Shown here: piece by piece, positions 1 through 11,863 of the stretch
Layout: each line of letters begins with the position of its first letter
How positions within the stretch are numbered: the stretch's first letter is position 1
NCBI GenBank assembly: GCA_964035545.1
Contig: OZ037772.1
Coordinates: 9,000,650 to 9,064,649, forward strand
Source of the DNA: Bugula neritina
Taxonomy: Eukaryota; Bryozoa; Gymnolaemata; Cheilostomatida; Bugulidae
Direction: 5' to 3'
DNA: 64,000 bases
The notes under the pieces: model-generated
The model's database searches: none
Told to the model about the DNA's origin: nothing
The model's input: the letters and a program-made list of their open reading frames with translations, nothing else
Translations under genes and position numbers: made by a program

Positions 1-167
1 AAAAGCACATTGGTGACATTAAATTTAAACATCCTAAAACTTGAGTAGATACTATTTAGGTGTATTTCTACATTTTATATATGAAGGCAATGTGGTGCTA
101 AAGTTAATGCTTTGCTTTTCTGAGTTGATTATTTTATAAGACTGCATACATGACTTTATGTTATTAG

Positions 168-3100
168 AGCAGTGTTGGTGCATCAATGAACCTGGGATTC
201 ACACTCGGTCCAGCCGTTGGAGCCATTTTGTTTCAAGTAAGTGTAGTATACCTGCTATATATATGCACGAGTATGTATGTGCATAAGTAAATATGGTATA
301 TACTATGTAGTAGTTTAATAGGTAAATTTAATATGAGTGTTATGTGATTGGAAAAAAATATTGATACTTTAGTAAATAATAACAGTTAAATATAAAATGT
401 CAATGCAGCTTGTGCCTAGTTTAAAACTTTCAAAGTTCTGTAAAAAAAGTCAACAAATAAGTAACTGAAGTGACTGCAACTTTGAAACAATAAGTTACAG
501 TATTCTCTATAATCAGTCTTAGTAAATCGAATTAACAGACGAGAAGCTTTTGTCAAATAGCCACATTTCTACTTTATAGTTTGGGGGGTACACCGTATGT
601 TTCTATTTTTTTGGAGGATCCGTGGCAATACTCACAGCGATTCAAATAGCAGTACTACCAAATGCAGGTAAAACTTTTATGTAAAGTAAATATTGTCAAT
701 CTATTAGTACAGTATGACACTATCGTAAAATAATGACCCTACCTAATTCTAACTTAATGCAAGTCACTGTGCTACCCTTACCTTGCCTTCACTGAGATTT
801 AACCCAGACACCTCCAGCTAGCAATTGCAGGCTCATTAACCATTACACCACAGTTACTACTATAGGTTATCTCTCAACACTGCAACTAGGTTACCTAAGT
901 AAATTATAAATGGGTCTACAAGCAGCTTCGAGTTGGGAGTGACTGAGTTTTGGATTCTCAAAGTTTGAAACTGGGTGTTTATTGAGATTGCTGCACTCAG
1001 TCACCCCCAACTCTGAGCTGCTTATAAAACTATATTCATACATAAGTTACTAGCTATATTAGTAGCTAACAATTATAGGCCAGTGCGTGTCTTTCTACTG
1101 CAGATGATTTCAGAAGTTGAAAGGATTAATTTTTTTATGGTGAAAAGTTCAACAATTAATCTTGATTTATATACTTTTTGATTAATTGATTATCATGCAA
1201 GTATTTATGCTGGCAGTCCATGAAATTATAGCAAATTATTAAAATGAGTGCGTGAAATTGTTTTTAAAAAGAAATTGTAGCTACGATAAAATAATAAATT
1301 AAGTGTGTTTGTACCAGAAAAAATGAGACTAGGTTTTAGCAAGTTAATTAGAGACATTATTCTGAAGGTCAAAGGTGAACCTTTGATATAATGACCTTTC
1401 TGTCTAGATTCTATAGAGTCTCACAAAATATATATTTTGCCAAATTGATCTACATATTCTTGAGGGTTACAAAAAGTCGTTACTTTCGGTTGACAAAATA
1501 GATCAACCTGACAATTAACACATTTGGGAGTATAAGTTTTTGCTTTGGCACATTTTATCTTGACGGGACTTAAAATTCGGCTGCTTTGTGTTGTCATGTT
1601 GGTTGTTTGCAGTGTTTTGTAGCGCCAATTAGGATAGTAAAATAGCGCATATATGGAATGTGTCAGGAGTACTTCTTCGCAGTTAAAAAGGGCTGATGAT
1701 AAATGCAGCTGCCAAATGTGAAGGATAAATAATTTTTTCTAATGAGTTAACGAATTATGCATTTGTTTTTAGTAGCCTACAGCATAAATTATTTTATTCA
1801 GGCATGTTGCATGTTGTGCAGTATCAGTGTGTAATAGTGTGGCTTTAACATATCTGTAGAAGACACATTGAAAAGTGGCCAAAATTATATTAAACTCTTC
1901 AAGTCTCCCGGACAAGTGTTGATATTTTTTCACTGCTTCCTGGTAACACTCGCGTGTTCTGCTAGAATAACTGGAATATCTCCATTTCTTACCTCCACTG
2001 TAAGTATGTCACAGGAAATTATCTCCCCACCAGAAGGTCAAAAAGTATTGACAGTTCCTATAAGTAAGCTTTACACCCATTTTACTCTATTATTGTTATC
2101 TCTTTAGGACGTCTTTAAATTCATGGCCCTAAAAGTTATATAACTTATAAATTTGAATTAAGTATATGGAACAGTGTCTGATGTTTTACTGCTAGTAGAC
2201 AAAACTGCATTATTTAAACCTCTTGTGTTGATATTTTTTCACTGCTTCCTGGTAACACTCGCGTGTTCTGCTAGAATAACTGGAATATCTCCATTTCTTA
2301 CCTCCACTGTAAGTATGTCACAGGAAATTATCTCCCCACCAGAAGGTCAAAAAGTATTGACAGTTCCTATAAGTAAGCTTTACACCCATTTTACTCTATT
2401 ATTGTTATCTCTTTAGGACGTCTTTAAATTCATGGCCCTAAAAGTTATATAACTTATAAATTTGAATTAAGTATATGGAACAGTGTCTGATGTTTTACTG
2501 CTAGTAGACAAAACTGCATTATTTAAACCTCTGATTTATATGCATACATAATATTTTGTACAACACAAACAAACAAACATAAATCAATTTACTTTACTGT
2601 ATATAATGACCAAAAAATAGCTTGCAATTTGTTTACAGTTTAAAATTTTATTTATTTGAATCAATAGTTTCAAGTTAGCTTAACCGAAGTTGGAGTTTTG
2701 ATGTCAATTTGGGCTCTGATAAATATTCTAGTCTGTCCTGTGATTGGAGCTTTGATCAATCGGGTGAATATTATTATATGTTGCACATATTCATAATGTA
2801 TAATATGTGAGTGCGTGTGTGTGTGCGTGTGTGTGTGTGTGTGTGTGCGTGTGCGTGTACATGTGCGTGTGCGTGTGCGTGTGTGTGTGTGTGTAATATT
2901 TGCATTTGTGTAAAGTATGTGAGTATATATGTGCGTGTGCGTGTGTATACACTCGCCTACATGCACACACATTATTATAATATTTATGCATGTTTGTGAC
3001 ACTGGCTGTTGAACAGTTATTATACACCACGACCCTTAGCTAGACCTTTTCAAACAGGTAATGTTTGTTTTGCTATGCAATTGCAGGGCTTTATATATTC

Positions 3101-4648
3101 AGGTATTATTAGTGGATGGATTCTTTTTGGAATTACTTCTTTTTTAAGTGGACCTTCCCCTTTACTATTTCCAGATAACGAGTAAGTTGGTTTAAAATTT
3201 ATTATTTTATTTTATTACAAAATTCTTCTATATGTTGATCTAACTTGAGATTTTTAAACCAGTCTAAATATTCAATATAATAGCTATAGTACAGCACATT
3301 TTTAGTAGTATGCATTACTAGTAATGTACATTAATTATAATATTATTTACTATCAATCAATGCACTACAACATACTATAGTATATAAGTATTGTTATATT
3401 GTTAGTAAAACACTTTCTTAGTAACATCTACTAGTAAAGTGACATAGTAGCACTAAAACTTCACACCAAATATAATAAATAACACAGTTTAAGAAAATAA
3501 AAAAAAAATGTATTAGCATAAAAGAATTTTTTATAATGTTATTAATATTCAGGGAAAGCAACTTCATGTTTTTAATACTCTTCCAATTTCAGTCACTACC
3601 TACTCATTGTGATAACGGTGGGAGTAGCGCAAATTTTCCAAGTTCTTATCAACATCACACCGATCAAAGCAGCTCTGAAGTTGGCTGAGTGAGTAAATCT
3701 ACAAATGCATCCACTAGCTTTTGAAAATCTTATTAACTCACTTGTTGAAATTTCAACAACTCACTACAAATAAATGTGAGCTTTTTGGTCAAAGAACTAG
3801 AATATATTATATTCTAATTCTTTGATCACAAAGTTCACATTTATTTGTAGTGGGTTCAAAATATTATTTTTCATAATCAAATATTTTTAACGTTTGGCCC
3901 CACTGGAAATCTAACCCGAGACCTTCGGCTTGCAAGCAGGTGCACTAATCATTGCACCACAGTGTCTGCCGGGTAAACTCAACACTACAAAGTACTTTAA
4001 ACATAAAATTTCAGAGCCGGAGGATATGAAAGGGACAGTGTGCACACCTACGGTATGGTGACAGGCATGATTAACTGCGGACTAGCGATGGGAGCCATTG
4101 TAGGTCCAATAGGCAGTGGAGCTGTCATCCAGTCTGTAGGCTTCCCTTGGACTATGACTATTTTAGGATTTGCTCAGCTATTTATAGTACGTAAAAATAT
4201 TTATAGAATTTTATCTATGACATCATTTTTAGCAAATGAAAAAAGTTATGTCAGTGAAAATAAATGTAGCCTCTCTTACTTTCTTTATTGCCAATTATGT
4301 CCAATTGTTAGAAATCTTGTCAGTTTGACTATCCTCAATTGAATAGACATAATAGTTTTTCCAAAAATTTGAGTTTTTAGCTAAACAATATTGTGCAAAG
4401 ATCAAATAGCTAGTAAACGCAGTAGCTCAAGGAAGCTTACACTTTTTGGGCGCACGTCTTTTTTATAACTGTGGTTTCTTACTGTTGTGTCTATAACTCT
4501 CCCATTAATTTATATATGTAATCTTAAAATTGAGCAACCGAGAAACTTGTACAATCTACACAGTATTTTCTATTTACAGGCGGCTTTATTCATATTTTAT
4601 TTGACAATAATGAAACTACTCAGAAAACCATTAACCCCAGAAGGATGA
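168..4648 (+). CDS. SLC18B1: SLC18B1-like MFS transporter, copy A (5' partial)
   Basis: Last 8 coding exons of a 12-TM proton-coupled antiporter: 168-236, 580-667, 1860-1999, 2668-2763, 3087-3181, 3593-3688, 4015-4186 and 4580-4648 (TGA). All join in phase and give about 274 residues; the first three exons lie before the window. The first exon holds the DHA1 antiporter motif C (GASMNLGFTLGPAVG, TM5). The 4015 exon repeats this logic in the second half (GMINCGLAMGAIVGPIG). The C-terminus is LLRKPLTPEG. Family knowledge: SLC18B1 is a vesicular polyamine transporter, but the substrate here is unknown. Oddities: the 1860 exon is partly duplicated 309 bp downstream, and the acceptor homologous to copy B's exon 7 reads AA, so I used TAG at 2665-2667, which keeps frame and adds Phe-Gln. 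Still probably functional. The SLC18B1 assignment rests on recognisable family patterns, not a search. Confidence 0.85.
786..862 (-). mobile_element. tRNA-derived SINE fragment, family S2
   Basis: On the minus strand the segment has an A-box-like stretch (TGGTGTAATGGTTAATG) and a B-box-like stretch (GGTGTCTGGGTTAAATC) at tRNA spacing, but it cannot fold as a full tRNA. It lies in intron 5 of copy A. A related fragment lies in the same intron of copy B (about 8775-8858). Confidence 0.5.
909..1038. mobile_element. MITE family M1, copy 1
   Basis: Foldback element with imperfect terminal inverted repeats: AGCAGCTTCGAGTTGGGAG at the left and the complement of CCCCAACTCTGAGCTGCTT at the right. Related copies lie at about 16797, 41206 and 48654. 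No coding capacity. Confidence 0.6.
1916..2533 (+). repeat. 309-bp perfect tandem duplication inside copy A
   Basis: Positions 1916-2224 and 2225-2533 appear identical base for base. The unit holds the last 84 nt of the coding exon that ends at 1999, its donor (ACT|GTAAGT) and about 225 bp of intron. The second copy has no acceptor: the nearest upstream TAG (2208-2210) puts it out of phase and gives a stop. Reading through from the true exon also hits a stop at 2107. The extra piece should therefore be skipped. It is either a very recent event or an assembly artefact. Confidence 0.95.
2808..2960. repeat. (GT/GC)n microsatellite
   Basis: Alternating purine-pyrimidine tract, mostly GTGTGC, in intron 7 of copy A. 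The His/Thr-rich and Cys/Val-rich reading frames across it are artefacts of the repeat. Confidence 0.95.
3760..3980 (-). mobile_element. SINE family S2 with hairpin tail
   Basis: The tRNA-like head (3890-3975, minus strand) starts TGGTGCAATGATTAGTGC and has a B-box-like GGTCTCGGGTTAGATTTCC. Next to it, 3760-3850 is an inverted repeat of roughly 43-bp arms built on CACTACAAATAAATGTGA. A copy lies at the same intron position in copy B (10525-10680), so this insertion predates the gene duplication. Confidence 0.65.
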
Positions 4649-5582
4649 CAACTCCAACTCTAATGAGTTTATTTTGCATCGAAAACTATCCAATAACTGC
4701 AAGAGAATATATGGGGTGTGAGTGGGATGGTGGACGGGGTTAACTTATTGTACATATTTGTTGGACGAATCTACGAGTTACTGTAAGAAAGTTAGTCGTA
4801 CACACCTGGTAACTAGCAAGTGCTAAATGGTTAGCAAAAGCACTTTTTTTGAATTGCATGTTTTACCTTCGTGATAATGTTATTCTTGACTATTTCACAG
4901 GATATGTAATACTATGAATTTTATAAAGCATTATTATTTTGTATTTTACACATTGGAAATGATACTTTGCAAACACAAAATAAAGAGAACAACTCTTGTT
5001 GGAAATATTAAAATTTATAATATTGTTTCTTTTGTACCTGCAATGTATGTTTAATACAAATCTTCACTTGATCAAAACTTGAAGCTTTATTATTCATTAT
5101 TTTCAACACGGATGGTAACCTGATTTTCTAATAATTTGATTAAAAGAACATAAATTATATATTGCACATAGTGTTGAGAGAAAATTTCAGCTCTATATAT
5201 TAAAAAAATAGAATTTGGTTTAGGCATTGGACAAGTATAGCTATGATTATGTAAACATCAAAAATATACTGTTCATATTTCCTATTACTCTATTGTAATC
5301 AAGTAAAATAATTGGTTGTACAGGATGATCATAACAATGCAAAGGATAGAATAGCATGATCTCTTGTGTAAAATTGTAAAGTATAATTTGATAGGTTCAG
5401 ATTTGAACGGTTGAATAGTCAATTCACGTCATAGCATATTTCCCTCTTAAGCAGTTCATTTCATACTACTAAATGCCATTTATTATAAAATTCTCCAATA
5501 AGCCGCCTTAATTGAGGTATCGCCATCCACTCTTGAATCACACAAGAAGACACATGAATATTAAAATACCAATTAACAAGTA
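4649..5582. other. Intergenic spacer between copies A and B
   Basis: This holds the 3' UTR of copy A, with an AATAAA at 4979-4984, and the presumed promoter of copy B. No TATA box or other motif stands out and no coding sequence is seen. Confidence 0.7.
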
Positions 5583-8268
5583 ATGGTTAGCAAGCTTCTA
5601 GGTGAAGAGGAATCAAAACTACTAAATAGTGACGATTCAGAGAAGAAAGTTGAAGAAAGCAGAACATGGAAATGGAAGCACGTGGCGCTGCTGCTTTTAG
5701 TGGTGCTGACGCAAGCACTAGTACTGAGTGCCGATACATTTCTGTACCCTTTTTTCCCAGAGATTGCGTTAGCTAAAGGCCTCAGTAGGACTTACATTGG
5801 AATTGTGTTTTCTGCATACGAACTCGCGAGGTTTGCTACTTCCCCAATTGCAGGCTCATTGGTAAGTTTACCATGTCAATAATAAAAAGTTTATGCGTTT
5901 ATGAAGTATTAAAATATTCACATATATCTTGACATAAATTTACAGATACTTGGAGAGTTGTATGTTCAAACTAATTTGTTTTCTAGAGGATTTTGTGTAC
6001 ACACGCCTTGAATTAATTTGCGAGTTCTGTTCTTCTGCTGATAACAAAACAACTCACAACAAATGTATACATTCTTTTTAATAAGAATTTAACTTTATAA
6101 TCATCTATTATAGATTACATTAAAGACGTGAATATTTTATTACTGCATAAATGCAGGTTTTGGAGATTCTGTAAATTCAACAATGTTGAACTTCTGAAGG
6201 TCAAACGAGACACAAAGTCAATACAGCATAATGTAATAATATTCACTTAGACTGCAATCAATTAGATGTTATGTAACAAAAATCACAAGATATCAGTGAC
6301 CTAATAATTTTTGTTAGTAATTTCATTTTCATTGTTTACTGGCTATTTTCGCTATTTACAAGCATTTACAGCTTCAAAAAATTAGAAAAAGATTCTTTTA
6401 CAAACTTAACTTGTTGCCTGTATTAGTTATCTATCATGTTTATTGAAAGTTGCCCAGGTCCTTGCATATCAAAGCACGGCCAGCCTATGCAAGCTAGCAT
6501 ATGACATCTTAATCCTAATAAATTATGTTCTTCTAAACTACTAAATACAAATTAGGACTTTATCACTTTAATAGTTTCTGAGGCCATGTGTTGTAAATAT
6601 GCTTAATTCACTTTCCAACTTCAAGTGGAATTGAAACAAATGCTCAAACAAATATGATTGTTTATTGTTTATTACATAATAAAGTACTTGCAGTAAACAA
6701 TAGCAGTGTACCATTCTGCACAGGTTTCCAAGGTAACACCTAAAGTTATGGCGGTTATCGGTAGCGGAGTGACGAGCGTTTCCTGTGTGGGTTTGGGGTG
6801 AGTAACATTTTATGCAGGTTATTATGACGTATATACCTCAATCTGTGGGCAGCAGCTGTTTCGGGATTTGTCCCCTCATCAGCACAGAACAGAGTACCAT
6901 GGCCCACACCTCCGCAATAGCAGAAACTTATGTAAACAAAGGTTATTGTGATACAGTCCTATTGTATTTCAGCTTACTCTACTACACAGATGATAAAGTA
7001 TTTCTTATATTGAATATCATTGGCCGACTAGTGGCAGGAAGTGCTGCCTCTATGCTGTCGGTGGCTTCCATGAGTTTACTTCTCAAAACAACTCCTTTTC
7101 AAACTGGAACTATAGCTGTAAGAGTATAACATTATCTGCAGTGTTCAATTTAGCTTGAAAATTCATTTTACCTTAACTACTCCAATTGTTATATACATAA
7201 TTCAAAGATATTATCTTGAAAATGACGAGAAAACTTTTTACTAAGTTCTCATATTTTAGGTCCTAATCTAAAAAGCCTATAAGTAATTATTTAAAGTAAG
7301 TTAATTAGTGTTATGAAATTAATCACTTTTGTTTACTATTGGTCTCTTAGAATTTTCCTTCGCCAAAGCTCTATAACAACATATTCTTTCTTGGGAATTT
7401 TACCAATGAAGATCTTTACTAACTGTATAAGTCTTTAAAACTTTAATGCAAGTAGACACTTGGTTATAAATAGACGTGCTGTAAGTGTTCAGTCATTTAG
7501 AACGTACGTATTTATGCTATTTGAGATTTATGAAATCGACTTAGTAGACAGGAGTGCATGTGAGTCATAAAAATGCTTTCCATGATGAGGAATGTGTTAT
7601 ATACTAATGTTGTGTAGGGCTGAACTATAGTCTACGGATTAGGCAGTTCTTTATTTATGCATAATATGTTTGACTTTCTAAATTATGGGATGGATGAATC
7701 CTTATTTTGACTGTAAGTTTTTCAACTTTTCTATAAAAGCACTTGGCAACATTAAATTTAAACATCCTAAAAATTCAGTAGATACTAATTATTATATAGG
7801 TGTATATCTACATCGTATATATATGAAGTCAATATGCTATTAATGTTGGTGCTTTGCTTTTCTGAGTTGATTATTTTATAAGACTGCACATGACTTTATG
7901 TTATTAGAGCAGTGTTGGTGCATCAATGAACCTGGGATTCACACTTGGTCCAGCTGTGGGAGCCATTTTGTTTCAGGTAAGTGTAGTATACAATATATGT
8001 GAATTATAGATTAAAATATAGCATGTACTATAATATTAATTGCATGCAGCCATGGTCTAAAGAGTTAGAATGTTACCATTATAATAGTAAACCCAAGGTC
8101 ATAGGTTTGAAGCCCAGTGAAGACTATTGGAGATGTTATAAGAAAACCATCTAGTCATAATCGCTCCTATGTCACATTTAAACAAGTCCTTAATCCGATG
8201 TGTGTGTGTGTGCGTGTGCGTGTGTGTGTGTGAGTGTGTGAGTGCGCGTATGTGCTCGTGTGTGTGCA

Positions 8269-8300
<32 letters not shown>

Positions 8301-11300
8301 TGCGTGCGTGTGTGTGTGCGTGTGCGTGTGCGTGTGCGTGTGCGTGTGCGTGTGCGTGTGCGTGTGTGTGTGTGTGTGAGTTATGTGACTAGAAAACAAT
8401 AATGATAATTAAGTAAATACCTAAATTTAAATATACATTTAATGCAGCTTGTGCCTAGCTTAAAACTTTCAAAGTTCTGTAAAAAGTCAACAACTAAGTA
8501 ACTGAAGTGACTGCAATTTTGAAACAATAAGTTACAGTATTTTCTATAATCAGTTTTAGTAAATCGAATTAACAGATGAGAAGCTTTTTGTCAAATAGCC
8601 ACATTTCTACTTTGTAGTTTGGAGGGTACACCGTATGTTTCTATTTCTTTGGAGGATCCGTGGCAATACTCACAGCGATTCAAATAGCAGTTCTACCAAA
8701 TGCAGGTAAAACTCTTACATAAAGTAAATATTGTCAATCTATTAGTACAGTACGACACTATATTGTAAAATAATAATCCTATACTTAAAATCAAACCTCA
8801 AAATTATAACTTGCAAGCCACTGTGCTTTCCATTACACTATGGAGACCACTGGGCACTCTCAACCTAACAAGTAGGTCAACTACGAGAATTAGTACAGTT
8901 ATTAGCAATGAACTGTAAAATATTATTTCTAGTTCAGTGGTTACTATAGTAGTATAGCTAGCAAGTACCCATATGATCACCAGTGCATGTCTTTCTACTA
9001 CAGATAATTTCAGAAGTTAACAGAATTAAATTTTTCATGATGCATGAACGGGTCAACCATTAATCTTGATTTATATGCTATTTGAATATAATGGATTATT
9101 ACACAAGTGTTTATCCTGGCAGTTCAAGATAAATATAATATTTAATATAAGTGCATGAATCTTTTTAAAAGTTTTGTAGATATAAAATATTGCTAAAGAT
9201 TTTTGGAAGCATATTTTATTCATGCATGATATTGCATGTTGTGCATCTCTTATAGTGTGTAGTAGTGGTGCTTTAATATATCTGTAGATGACACATTTAA
9301 AAGTGGCCAAAATTATATTCAACTCTTTAAATCTCCAGGACAAGTGTTGATATTTTTTCACTGCTTCCTGGTAACACTCTCTTGTTCCGCTAGAATAACT
9401 GGAATCTCTCCATTTTTTACCTCCACGGTGAGTTATCTTCCCAGATAATCATTAGAATTTAATTTTGTCCATTATTATCGAAGATGATTATTATTAAAAA
9501 AGAATTCTGAATTGATACAAGTAAATTTAGCAATAGAAATAGTCGCACATGCATATGAAAAAATTGCTGAAAACTGTTTACTGTTTAAAAGTTTTAATAT
9601 ATAATTAGTTTCAGGTTAGCTTAACAGAAGTTGGAGCTTTATTGTCAATGTGGGCTCTGATAAATACTCTAGTCTGTCCTTTGATTGGAGCTTTGATCAA
9701 TCGGGTAAATATTATTATATGTTGCACCTCTTCACACGTGTACATGTGTGTAATATCTTCCTGTGTGTGTATACATGCATGGTATTAACGCTTGTTTTGC
9801 TATGCAATTGCAGGGCTTTATATATTCAGGTATTATCAGTGGATGGATTCTTTTTGGAATTACTACTATATTGACTGGACCTTCCCCTTTAATATTCCGC
9901 GATAACAAGTAAGTAGGTTTGAAATTTACAATAATTACTTTATTTTATTATAAAATGCTTTTTCTAAGGTTATTTATAATTTATAATCATAATGCTTCTT
10001 GGTACTTACAAGCCGTCTGAATATTCCATGTATTGTGTATGCTAGTATAGTATATATTACTATAGTATTACATATAATTAATAGTTGTATGCATTACAAG
10101 TAATGCACATTATTTGCAATACAATTGACAGTTGATTAATGCACTGCCACAAACTAGTACAATGTAATAGTTAATAGTAATATGAATTCTTAGTAACATT
10201 TACTAGTAAAATGACACAGTATGTGCATGTAACACTGTAACTTCACACCGAAACTAACATAACTTGAGAAAGGAAATTCTTTTTAGCAAGCAATAATTTT
10301 AATGATATCATATATTCCAGTTTTCATATTAAAAATGTTCTTTACATTAAGTTTTTTTTGAATTTTAGTCACTACCTCTTCATTGTGATAACGTTGGTAG
10401 TAGCGCAGATTTTCCAAGTCATAGTCAATATCACGCCAATCAAAGCAGCGCTGAACTTAGCTGAGTGAGTACATCTAAAAACATACTACTTTTAAAATTT
10501 CAAACTCAATTATCAAACTTTTCAACTCACTACAAATAAATGTAAACTTTGCAGTCAAAAGATGTATTTAGCATAATATCAAGAATTTTAAACTTTTTCT
10601 CCACTGGGATTCGAACCCAAAACTTTCGGCTTGCAAGCCTGCACTAATCATTACACTAAAAGACCATTGGGTAAACTCAACACTATAAAGAATTTTTTAC
10701 ATAAAATTTTAGAGCAGGAGGATATGAAAGGGACAGTGTGCACACCTACGGTATGGTGACAGGCATGATTAACTGCGGACTAGCGATGGGAGCCATTGTA
10801 GGTCCAATTGGAGGAGGAGCCGTCATTCAATCTGTAGGTTACCCCTGGACTATGACTATTATAGGATTTGCTCAGCTATTTATAGTAAGTAAAAATTACT
10901 ATCTATAATTATCCAGTAATATTCTTTAATAAAAAATAATTGCTCCTCACTGGGATTCTAACCCGAGACCTCCAGTTTGCAAGCGGACATGCTAACCATT
11001 AAACCAAGGTGGACCACATTTAGCAAATGAAAACGTTACGCCAATTGAAATTAGTCATCATTCATCTTGCTCTATTATTGTCATTCGCATTATTCCGAAT
11101 GGGTGCTACTAGCTACTATATGAACTCTTGGTTGTGTTCTACATAGATTTATGGTTGTTGCTTCATGAATTCCATTAAACTGCTTTCAAACATCTAATGA
11201 AAGCTTGGAAACGTAGTTTAAGTTTATTCTTATATATCGTATATATTATATCTGTTGGATTATATTTATAGGCAGTTTTATTCATCTTCTATTTGACGAT

Positions 11301-11340
11301 AATGAAACTGCTCAGAAAACCACTCACTCCAGAAGGATGA
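5583..11340 (+). CDS. SLC18B1: SLC18B1-like MFS transporter, copy B (complete)
   Basis: Eleven coding exons: 5583-5861, 6724-6797, 6973-7117, 7908-7976, 8618-8705, 9288-9427, 9615-9704, 9814-9908, 10369-10464, 10713-10884 and 11272-11340 (TGA). All have GT-AG borders and join in phase, giving about 438 residues, close to the family's usual length. The N-terminus is acidic and cytosolic. TM1 spans about residues 33-53. Motif A in the 2-3 loop is degenerate (GSLVSKVTPK). TM5 has motif C (GFTLGPAVG) and the mirrored second-half helix reads MGAIVGPIGGG. Predicted as a proton antiporter of vesicle or plasma membrane; polyamine transport is inferred from SLC18B1 and not proven. AATAAA at 11526-11531 is a likely poly(A) signal. 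It lies 935 bp downstream of copy A in the same orientation. Confidence 0.9.
6843..6945 (-). ncRNA. Degenerate type I hammerhead ribozyme motif, copy 1
   Basis: On the minus strand, 6887-6843 reads as a type I hammerhead: stem I CTGTG, core CTGATGA, stem II GGGGACAAATCCC, core GAA, stem III ACAG-CTG-CTGC, then CACAG, which pairs with the first CTGTG. The catalytic core is intact, but the cleavage triplet has decayed (GCC where GUH is expected). A homologous flank extends to about 6945. It lies in intron 2 of copy B, antisense to the gene. Such motifs occur in Penelope-like elements and retrozymes. Confidence 0.65.
8046..8200 (+). mobile_element. tRNA-derived SINE, family S1, copy 1
   Basis: Diverged copy of the element at 54016: CATGGTCTAAAGAGTTAGA (A box) and GGTCATAGGTTTGAAGCCC (B box), then the shared tail (ATCTAGTCATAATCGCTCC). 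It ends against a GT microsatellite. It is absent from the matching intron of copy A, so it inserted after the gene duplication. Confidence 0.75.
8199..8379. repeat. (GT)n/(GTGC)n microsatellite
   Basis: Long GTGTGC/GTGC tract abutting the SINE tail in intron 4 of copy B. Reading frames across it are artefacts. Confidence 0.95.
8775..8858 (-). mobile_element. SINE family S2 fragment
   Basis: Minus-strand tRNA-like fragment (TAGTGTAATGGAAAGCAC and then GCTTGCAAG). It sits at the same intron position as the 786-862 fragment in copy A. Confidence 0.4.
10525..10680 (-). mobile_element. SINE family S2, copy in intron 9 of copy B
   Basis: The B-box-like segment TTGGGTTCGAATCCCAGTG (minus strand) is the best preserved of the family. 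It is at the orthologous position to the 3760-3980 element, with the CACTACAAATAAATGT tail. Confidence 0.65.
10940..11016 (-). mobile_element. SINE family S2 head, intron 10 of copy B
   Basis: Minus strand: TTGGTTTAATGGTTAGCATG followed by GGTCTCGGGTTAGAATCCC at A/B-box spacing. No equivalent is seen in copy A, so it is a younger insertion. Confidence 0.6.
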
Positions 11341-11863
11341 CAACTCCTATTCTAATGAGTTTATTTTGTATCGAAAACTATGCAATAACTGCAAGAGGGT
11401 AGAAGGGGTGTGAGTGAGATGGTGGGCGGGTCAACCTATTGTATATATCAATAGATGAATCTACAAGTTACTGTAGTCTTGTTAGCCAGTGCTAAATGGC
11501 TTATATAGCTATGCAGATTATAGTAAATAAATGATTCTGAATCATCTGCCTATTTCACGGTACATAATACTACAAAGTACTAATGTTTTGTAATCTACAT
11601 ACGAATGTCATTTTGCAATTATAAATCTAAAACCCGTCTAATATTATTAACCTTATAATATATTCTGTTTATATCCAAAATGTATGTATAATAAAAATCC
11701 ATACTTCCATACTTGAAATATTAATAATTCATTATTTGTGTTGAAAACCTTAACTTTCCAATAATTTGAATGAAGAAACTTGTATATATTGAAGATGATT
11801 CCTGAGAAAAATTGATTCAGTCATTAGTTTTAACTTTTTTGGCATGGCTATTAAATATGCTTT

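Noticed and set aside
2174-2308. Second copy of the exon as a usable alternative exon
   Set aside because: The nearest upstream AG acceptor gives the wrong phase and a stop codon.
2670-3030. His/Thr-rich open frames on the minus strand
   Set aside because: They are the GT microsatellite read in different frames.
8169-8402. Cys/Val-rich and His/Thr-rich open frames
   Set aside because: Same cause: a GT/GTGC tract beside a SINE tail.
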